Origin: Mixophyes australis
Lineage: Eukaryota > Chordata > Amphibia > Anura > Limnodynastidae
Direction: 5' to 3'
Assembly (NCBI GenBank): GCA_036250195.1
Contig: JAVHZZ010000008.1
Location: 9,414,434-9,478,433, forward strand
Length of the DNA: 64,000 nucleotides
Shown in pieces: positions 57,436-64,000 of the stretch. A model generated the notes under the pieces. It searched no databases, was not told the origin of the DNA, and was given only the letters and a program-made list of their open reading frames with translations. Numbering within the stretch: the stretch's first letter is position 1; each line of letters starts with the position of its first letter. A program made the position numbers and the translations under genes.

Positions 57436-57871
57436 CAATCAGGGGCGTTCTCATATAAAAATCTGCACATGACATCACAAATGTCACTTGCTCAGTGGCG
57501 CACGCTAACAAAGTGCCCCACATAGCGGCACTGTACTATAAAGCAGCCGCGGCGCTGTCAAAGAAGCGTCCGCGGCGGTGCTGTATTGTATACAATTAGA
57601 TTAATACAGATCGTGTTGGTGAAATTCTGTTGCTTTACTGTAATGTGAACCCAAATGGAAACTATTAGGTTATTTCTTAATAAACATCCAAAAAGTGCAA
57701 CAAAGTATCGTATATAAAAAAGATTAGAGGCAGGGAAACGGTAACACTTGACATCTAATAAGGAACCAATCTAACATGTAGATGTCTCAGATCACAGGAA
57801 GCCGGTGAGTTATGGTAGAGGGTGAAGTGGGAGTTAGAGAACACCAGTAAAGTTACATCTACAGTCACTGA
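57436..57871. other. Unassigned stretch, possible 3' UTR on the minus strand
   Basis: If the minus-strand exon at 57872-57957 is real, this would hold its 3' UTR. No clear AATAAA signal is visible near it on that strand. No repeat recognised. Confidence 0.35.
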
Positions 57872-57957
57872 TCACACTGTACGTTCATCAGCATTTTGCT
57901 CCTCATCATTCTGAATCACAGGATCCGAGCTGCATTCCTCTTGCCTGGGAATGTCCT
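57872..57957 (-). CDS. Candidate terminal coding exon (27 codons and stop)
   Basis: On the minus strand a pyrimidine-rich acceptor (TTCTTTGTGTATTTTGCTTGCAG, positions above 57957) precedes AG and 27 open codons starting DIPRQEECSSDP, rich in Glu/Asp/Asn/Gln, closed by TGA at 57874-57872. The peptide is hydrophilic and acidic. No family is recognised and no upstream exon on that strand was found. Weak call. Confidence 0.3.
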
Positions 57958-58067
57958 CTGCAAGCAAAATACACAAAGAAGTTAAATTATGTGGTGTAAA
58001 GAAATGTATCTACTGTGAATATTTATTATTAAAAGCCAGATACATAGATGTATCCCTATTTACCCAG

Positions 58068-58129
58068 GATATCTATAAATGTCTCCAGAATGGATTCAGT
58101 GACGGCAGGATATCACTCATGTCCAGTAG
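58068..58129 (+). CDS. Candidate internal exon, 62 bp
   Basis: The acceptor-like CCCTATTTACCCAG ends at 58067 and the donor GTGAGAG begins at 58130. Between them one frame reads DIYKCLQNGFSDGRISLMSS and a second frame is also open, so the coding frame is uncertain. It lies on the strand opposite to the candidate at 57872-57957. Weak call resting on splice signals only. Confidence 0.28.
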
Positions 58130-58358
58130 GTGAGAGACGGTAACTCTTTGCTGTTGATCAATCGAGACATTAGACCCTTTCATATACTTATGGGAATTAT
58201 CTGAACAATGCAATGACAAATGTGTGTTATGTCCTAGAAAGAGCCGAGATGGTGCGGTAGAGGTGGGAGATCTGAGCTGTGCACCAGTCTTTTATGGAGC
58301 ATGGAATGTGTTCTTTAGGAATTTATTAATAGTGGTTAGTTTGCAACTGTAAATATTG

Positions 58359-58674
58359 AGTGGGGTCATGAGTTTGATTCCCGACCATGGCCTTATATCT
58401 GTGTGGAGTTTGTATGTTCTCCCTGTGTTTGCGTGGGTTTCCTCCGGGTGCTCCGGTTGCCTTCCACACCCCAAAAACATACTGGTAGGTTAATTGGCTG
58501 CTATCAAAATTGACCCTAGTCTCTCCCTCTCTGTCTGTCTGTGTGTGAGTGTGTGTCTATATTAGGGAATTTAGACTGTAAGCTCCAATGGGGCAGGGAC
58601 TGATGTGAGTGAGTTCTCTGTACAGCGCTGCAGATTTAGTGGCGCTATATAAATAAATGATGATGATGATGATG
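58359..58674 (+). mobile_element. tRNA-type SINE, 5'-truncated
   Basis: It starts within the head (AGTGGGGTCATGAGTTTGAT) and runs to GCGCTATATAAATAAATGA and (TGATGA)n. A 6-bp duplication ATATTG lies at 58353-58358 and 58675-58680. It lies directly before a family G copy. Confidence 0.94.
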
Positions 58675-58679
58675 ATATT

Positions 58680-59605
58680 GGGCCTGATTGATTAAGGATC
58701 GGAAATGTGGATATGTGCCGTATTTTGCGTTAAATTGCCTTGCACATACCCAGAAATGGACTATACGGCATTTAACGCAAGTACATCCAACTCGTCTTCG
58801 AACACAAATGACAATTCCCACAGTGTACGATTTCATGGGCGGAACGGGGAGGGGAAAGGGGGTATGCGCGTAGTCAGTAAGGACGTGCCAAGCTGCAGCA
58901 GTGTCTAATTCAAACTTTGGGCATCTCTCAGGTACGTGGTTTTCTGTCATATCACTTGCACCATCTGCAGGTCTTGTCTAAGTGTGGAGTGATCATGATG
59001 ACGGCTGTGTATGTATGATAGAACATGTTTTTCTAGCAGCTATAAAACTGCATATTGCAAGATACTTTACAGTCTGGGTGTAAGCTCTACCTGAACGCTA
59101 CTTGCCATCTGTAGATACACCGAACAGACTGCAGTATACGCTAACGCACATGTGTACTTACAGTAAAAGCTGACAACAGAACACATAAAAATGTTTATTT
59201 TATTATAAATTAAAATAATAACTGTTATCCGTATAATAATTGATATAAATACTTTTTTTTAAATATGGTTTATTTTATTTATTTACATTAATGACATAAA
59301 TAAAGGTGATTTTAATGTGTACTGTGCAAACAATGCTTTTTATATTCTATCTTAGTTGCATACAGTTGTTCTGTAATAGCTAGTGGCGCATCGGCCTCAG
59401 CGCCCTTACTGTACTTGGCCCACGTGACTCCGCCCCTTCCCTTTCCTGTTCCGTCTCTCTCAAGTCATAGGCAGTCGTAAGTGTCAGTTGTGTGAGGACA
59501 TGAATTGTATGTAACTGCGGTGACTGACGTGATGTCCGTTGCAGGGCATACGCGGTGCGGAATCACACTACGCAAGTGTACGCTCCAACATGAATCAGCC
59601 CCACT
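58680..59605 (+). mobile_element. Repeat family G, most complete copy
   Basis: It starts GGGCCTGATTGATTAAGG and ends near AACATGAATCAGCCCC, inverted termini about 0.92 kb apart. Internal blocks shared with other copies: CGATTTCATGGGCGGAACGG, CATCTCTCAGGTACGTGG, GATGACGGCTGTGTATGTAT. It has no convincing ORF and is probably a non-autonomous DNA transposon. Confidence 0.75.
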
Positions 59606-59810
59606 CTGTATTTTTGACCTGCCTTTCTGATGGATAGAATACTACAACCCCCAGAATGCTTTGCACCATGTAATAAAGTCCGTTGGTGTGCTCTGAAGAA
59701 CGCCCCCTATTTCTATAGAGGGGTATTACATCAATAACCTGGTATCTGGATGTTTGAGGTTTTTTTATGTAAATTGTCAAAACAAGGGGGTTGGTGGGTT
59801 TATAGGACCG
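59606..59810. other. Unassigned spacer
   Basis: ACTACAACCCCCAGAATGCT near 59641 is a short block common in foldback repeats, but termini are not visible. Confidence 0.4.
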
Positions 59811-59816
59811 TAATCA

Positions 59817-60122
59817 TCATCATCTATATAGCGCCACTAATTCCGCAGCGCTATACAGAGAACTCACATAAGTCCCTGCCCCAATAGAGCTTGCAGTCTA
59901 AATTCCCTAACACACACACACTAGGGTCAATTTTGAAAGCAGCCAATTAACCTACCAGTATGTTTTTGGAGTGTGGGAGGAAACCCGAGCACTCGGAGGA
60001 AACCCACGCAAACACGGGGAGAACATACAAACTCCACACAGATAAGGCCATGGTCGGGAATTGAACTCATGACCCCAGTGCTGTGAGGCAGAAGTGCTAA
60101 CCACTGAGCCACCGTGCTGTGT
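59817..60122 (-). mobile_element. tRNA-type SINE, near full length
   Basis: Read on the minus strand, GCACGGTGGCTCAGTGGTTA and GAGTTCAATTCCC (A- and B-box-like), then the body and GCGCTATATAGATGATGA. A 6-bp duplication TAATCA lies at 59811-59816 and 60123-60128. Confidence 0.94.
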
Positions 60123-60128
60123 TAATCA

Positions 60129-62019
60129 GAGGCGAGCAATAACTGTAGAGGAGCCAATGCTCTTGGTTGTAGTCAGATAGGTTACATTGTGTCACTGACT
60201 TGTAGAGTCTGCTAGGACACGCTTGTAGTTCAGTACCTCCTGGAGAGCCACCGGCGGCCTAATCCTGGAATAGAAATTAAATAGCGCCATCCAGCTAATC
60301 TTCACATTAGCCATTTAAAGGTGGCAGCAAGCCGATGCTCCGTGCAAAGCCTCGGTCGTTCCTGCATTTTTGGAATGATAGACGATCGCCCCTGTAGAGG
60401 CCCTGGCTCCTCCCCAACTGCACATATTTCTTTTTTTCAGGCTCCCCGTGGTTCCACAGCTTGTCCTGACAGTCTCAGCATTGCAGAAACGCCTTATATG
60501 TCCCCTGCTCCCTGCTTCATGTTTTTACTTCATACTTACAGCAAGGAACTCATTAAGTGCTCACGGAAGCATAGAAAAAGAATCAAGAAACAACTAGTGG
60601 CCAATAAAATAATTTCAGCTTCACCTCTTCGATAAAAGCCACGATGACTCTACAAAGGGTAACGACAAGCTTGAATCACATGCTCCCATCGCCCGCCACT
60701 CTCTCTGCGCAAGTAGTACCTGGCTGGCACCTTCTACGGGAATAGCGATCATTTTTTTTTTTCTTTTTAAGGAAGTAACACCGTCCAGGTTGGATACATT
60801 TTAAGGAAATAGTTCTATCCTCTACTGGTAGGTTGATGGGCCAAGGAAAATGTTAAGCAAACTGTTAAAGAGCCAGTTTTTAAGAGCAGGACCGTTTCCA
60901 AAAATAGAGGAACTTTTGGGAACACTTCTCTCATTAGTAAAGAAAAAAAAAGCCCATTCCTTTCTTTAGCCCTTAAACTCCCACCCGTCTTCTGCCAGCA
61001 ACAGCTCTCTCCGTGCGTTTCATACTTTCTGCTTGATACTTTTACGGCCTTTAAACAATATTTATGTCCAGTGTTATAGAAAAACTATACTTAAGAGGGC
61101 CATATATCTTGCTGTACATCACAGACCATTAATGTTTACCATATATCTCCCTTATTCCGGGCTTCTCCATATATTTTTAGACAGAAAGAAACTTTCTTTC
61201 TTCTTCTTCACAGGTTTTAACGGCCAATCATAAAAATATGATACATAGAAATTTAGGTATTGTCTGGGCTGAACGCAAGCCAGAGAGCGCAGGTTTCTGG
61301 GGCTGTAGGAATGTAAATTAGGTGACGCTGACAGCCCAGCGGAAACCGTAGATACGGTTGTGAGAGTTATAATCGGAATTGGATCAAGATCCTGTTGGGC
61401 CTTAGGCATGGTACAGTTTATGGGCCGACAAGATGATATTTTCCTGGCCCTGCCGAAATATGATAATCAGTGTCGCGATCATTTCCCTAATATTCCAGGC
61501 CTTGTGTTTCTTCATTAGGTGATCCAGATTTGGTAACATGCAATATGTACCCAAAAACTAGTCTTGGCACTTTATGGAGACTTTATAACTTATTATTACA
61601 GTTCCTATTGTGAGAAATATTAGATGAAGCTTAGAGACACGTGATTTATCAAATAGACTGATAAAGTAATCCACTTATGACAAAGTTGTACAGAAGGAAG
61701 GCTGTCAGAACATTCTGTAACAATACTTCTTACAAATTACAACTGAAGAGACCACTGGAAGCACCACCAATGTTCTAGATAAGACGCTCAACGACTGCCG
61801 CCAAACGTCTTGTATCTGGGCCACTCTCTTTCCATACTGCCAATAGATATCCTTTACTTTCTCATCTGGCATTTGTTTAGAAGGAAAGGAGAAGGGGAAT
61901 TGGGCGGACATCTGAGGACCACTTGTGGCCGACTGCTGTGTTTAAACAATCTTTCTGTCTGCACACAACACAGGTCTACAGTCCAGGTGACGCAGTTTGT
62001 CCCTAAGGGCCTATCTCTT
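60129..62019. other. Unassigned stretch
   Basis: An acceptor-like TTTCTTTTTTTCAG ends near 60440 and an open frame continues to 60635, but no donor or domain is evident. No repeats recognised. This is the longest repeat-poor stretch in the window. Confidence 0.45.
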
Positions 62020-62404
62020 ACTCGTAGGTCTTATGGCCCCATCCAAGTCCAATGCCGATTCCTGTGTACACACTAAACACGTTTTACACGATTTGCCTTT
62101 AGATCTGTGCTCTTCATCTGTCATAACCATCGGCAGAAAAGATGGTGACTCTGCACACCGCATAGAGATCTATAGACACTGCCGGTGCTGAGCGCATACA
62201 CACTGCAGGATTGGAACGACACTGTTTCATCATTGACCGAGATTTTTCATTCGGCTTAAAAATCAAATCAAACGATACTATGAGCTTTGGAACGATAATC
62301 GTTCATTGTTGGAGCGTACACACTAATGCGATATCGGGCCGAACGGTCGTTTATCCTGTGAATGGCGCGATAATCAGCTGAAAATGCTGTAGCGTATACC
62401 CAGC
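62020..62404 (+). mobile_element. TTAA-type element H, copy 4
   Basis: CGATTCCTGTGTACACAC, GTGCTCTTCATCTGTCATAA, ATCAAATCAAACGATACTAT and GTAGCGTATACCCAGC follow the order of 16951-17338. The right flank is CTAT rather than TTAA and the left edge is eroded. Confidence 0.72.
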
Positions 62405-63061
62405 CTATGTTTGCTCCATATATATTTTTAGCTAATTCAGCTGTTACCGGGCGGTATAATGTGTGTATATCAGACCTCTTGATTCCAGCCACCTGTCCCA
62501 TCATCCCACAGACAGAACTTTTGGATTGTTGGGGGATGTAAGAAGCAATTCAGGGGTGTTTTGAGGGGAGTGGAAAGGGTTTGCGGGAGCCTATAACTTC
62601 AGAAGTACTAAGCATGCACTTGAGGAACATAGTGCACCCCGACATCACATGGCCAAGTCCCCAGAACCCAGCAAAGCCTGACAATGCCCCGTCTCATGCT
62701 GTGATTTGCAGTGCTACAGTGTTGGCAGATATGCCATTTGAACAAAAGAATTAAATTGGATACAATCCTTCTTCTTTAGCTACTTACAATTGTTGGGATC
62801 CCTCAGGAAAGGGGTGTACCCTAAGTTATTGTTCATCAATTGCTGCCACTTTCAGTATTTGCGCTGTAGGCGGAAGCTAGAACTGTGTCATTGTTTCATG
62901 TCAGAACCTGCGCGTACAATTCCAAATATTAAAATTCCACTAAATGTTCTTCAAGACAGAAGCAATTGTTATTTATGCTACAGGTTTCCTTTTCTGGACT
63001 GAAGTGACTTTCCGTAACGGTATTAAGTTTTTAAGCTATTATGTTCATCTTACCCAGGACC
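62405..63061. other. Unassigned stretch
   Basis: Nothing recognised. It ends in an acceptor-like ATGTTCATCTTACCCAG (63045-63058 region). Confidence 0.45.
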
Positions 63062-63255
63062 TGGGGCACAGAATGTAGCTGGCACAGGCTGTAGATTGAA
63101 TGGCATAAACTGTACATTACTGGCTGGAGAGAGCGTCGCTCCAGCCAAACCTACTCCAGTTGCTGCTGAGATTGAAGGGGGTGCACTAAGAGCATCCTAC
63201 AGAACAAGATGCCAAAGACTTAAATTGCTGCAGATGACTTGGATGAGGTTAAGGT
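63059..63255 (+). CDS. Weak candidate exon
   Basis: After the acceptor-like CATCTTACCCAG one frame is open (starting PGAQNVAGTGCRLNG) through possible donors GTTAAG (about 63247) and GTACAT (63254). A perfect 9-bp stem, TGGCTGGAG and CTCCAGCCA, lies at 63121-63147. Other frames contain stops. No family recognised, and splice-like sites alone are weak evidence. Confidence 0.2.
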
Positions 63256-63747
63256 ACATACAGCAAGAACAATGTCTATAACAAAGTGGTATTGGACTGT
63301 TATGAACAGATTAACCCCCTGCTAGCCCTCCCAGCTAATACTGCAGGCTGTTTTATATTGTGCATTGCAGGAAAATGGGTTACACCCTTTTTTAATGACA
63401 TATGGCTTTTAAATACGTTTTATGAACGCATTCCGGCAGAGGATTCTGGCAGAACATCATCCATTTTGCAATACACGCGCCTATAGAAAATATGAATTAT
63501 AGAATGCCGACTAGTAGTGTAATCTAATATGGAATAGCACCGGTCTCTCTAAACTAAATAACCTGGAAATAATGATAGTGTAAAGGAAATTATTTTTAGC
63601 AGACATTCCCCTCCCTCCAACAGTCAAAATTGTCGGGTTCCCATGCTATTGACTCTTCTAAACTTCTCCTTCTTGCCTTATCAAAGACAATGAGAATGGT
63701 CTAGTGAGGAAGGGTAGAGGGCAGCTCTTGTCCAATCACCGTCCATG
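63256..63747. other. Unassigned stretch
   Basis: Nothing recognised. Confidence 0.5.
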
Positions 63748-63751
63748 TTAA

Positions 63752-64000
63752 GCTGGGTACACACTACACAGTTTTCATCCAATAATCGGCTAAATCAGCC
63801 GACATACGAGCGCTCGTTCAAAAGTCTGGTCAGTGTGTGCAGGGACACGATGGTCGAAAGTCTGCCCAAATGGATGATTGTCGCCTCATTTGGTTGGTCG
63901 TACCGTTTAATATTTTCGTTCCAATCTCGTTTCCTTTGTGTAGTGTGTATAAACTTCCGACCGATCCACAACAGTGAGTACGAAATTACAGTAATTTCTC
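63752..64000. mobile_element. TTAA-type element I, cut by window edge
   Basis: TTAA (63748-63751) precedes GCTGGGTACACACTACAC. The sequence then tracks 37938-38190 closely (CCGACATACGAGCGCTCGTT, GGTCAGTGTGTGCAGGGACA, CGTACCGTTTAATATTTTCG). The right end is outside the window. Confidence 0.85.

Noticed and set aside
60441..60635. Open frame after TTTCTTTTTTTCAG
   Set aside because: No donor and no recognisable peptide; T-tracts plus CAG are common by chance in AT-rich DNA.

Overview
This window looks like vertebrate, most likely frog (anuran), nuclear DNA. It is AT-rich, has no dense gene array and no long coding ORF, and is packed with interspersed repeats. The organism call rests on the repeats: about a dozen copies of a tRNA-type SINE whose 3' tail reads GCGCTATATAAATAAATG followed by (TGATGA)n, foldback MITEs, hAT/Tc1/Harbinger/piggyBac-like DNA transposon remnants, and L2/Rex1-like LINE pieces. 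I recognise this mix as typical of anuran genomes, but I cannot name the species from the sequence alone.

Layout: 0-8 kb holds a truncated foldback MITE, two copies of a roughly 600-bp composite hAT-type element, a 1.2-kb minisatellite with a unit of about 22 bp, an array of 41-bp units, and a hAT element nested in another repeat. 8-20 kb holds a decayed Tc1 transposase gene, SINEs, a Harbinger-like element nested in a TTAA-flanked (piggyBac-like) element, and a CpG-rich block between (TA)n tracts. 20-32 kb holds a 63-bp tandem array, a hAT MITE, a SINE nested in a TTAA element, and a 1-kb array of 30-bp units. 32-46 kb holds SINEs, MITEs, a LINE fragment split by a hAT element, one good candidate exon (41027-41098), a 1.2-kb array of 43-bp units, and a multiply nested repeat. 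46-64 kb holds further hAT elements, two LINE fragments with readable reverse-transcriptase features, a nested hAT element with a 96-bp near-perfect palindrome, weak exon candidates near 58 kb and 63 kb, and more SINEs.

The only host coding sequence I can argue for is small exons. The best is a 72-bp phase 1-1 exon with a strong acceptor and a good donor. Most of the window would then be intron or intergenic DNA. Nearly every longer ORF is a by-product of tandem repeats or transposons. Element boundaries were set by matching terminal inverted repeats and target-site duplications (TSDs) by eye; 8-bp TSDs for hAT types, 3-bp for Harbinger types, TTAA for piggyBac types and 6-7 bp for SINEs recur across independent copies.

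I see no clear new multi-gene biological system. The most interesting signals are a MITE family whose arms each carry an RFX-type X-box next to a CCAAT box, a composite hAT family with an internal duplicate 5' end, two satellite arrays grown from one parent repeat, a 32-bp patch copied between a minisatellite and a site 1.7 kb away, and the cassette-like exon.
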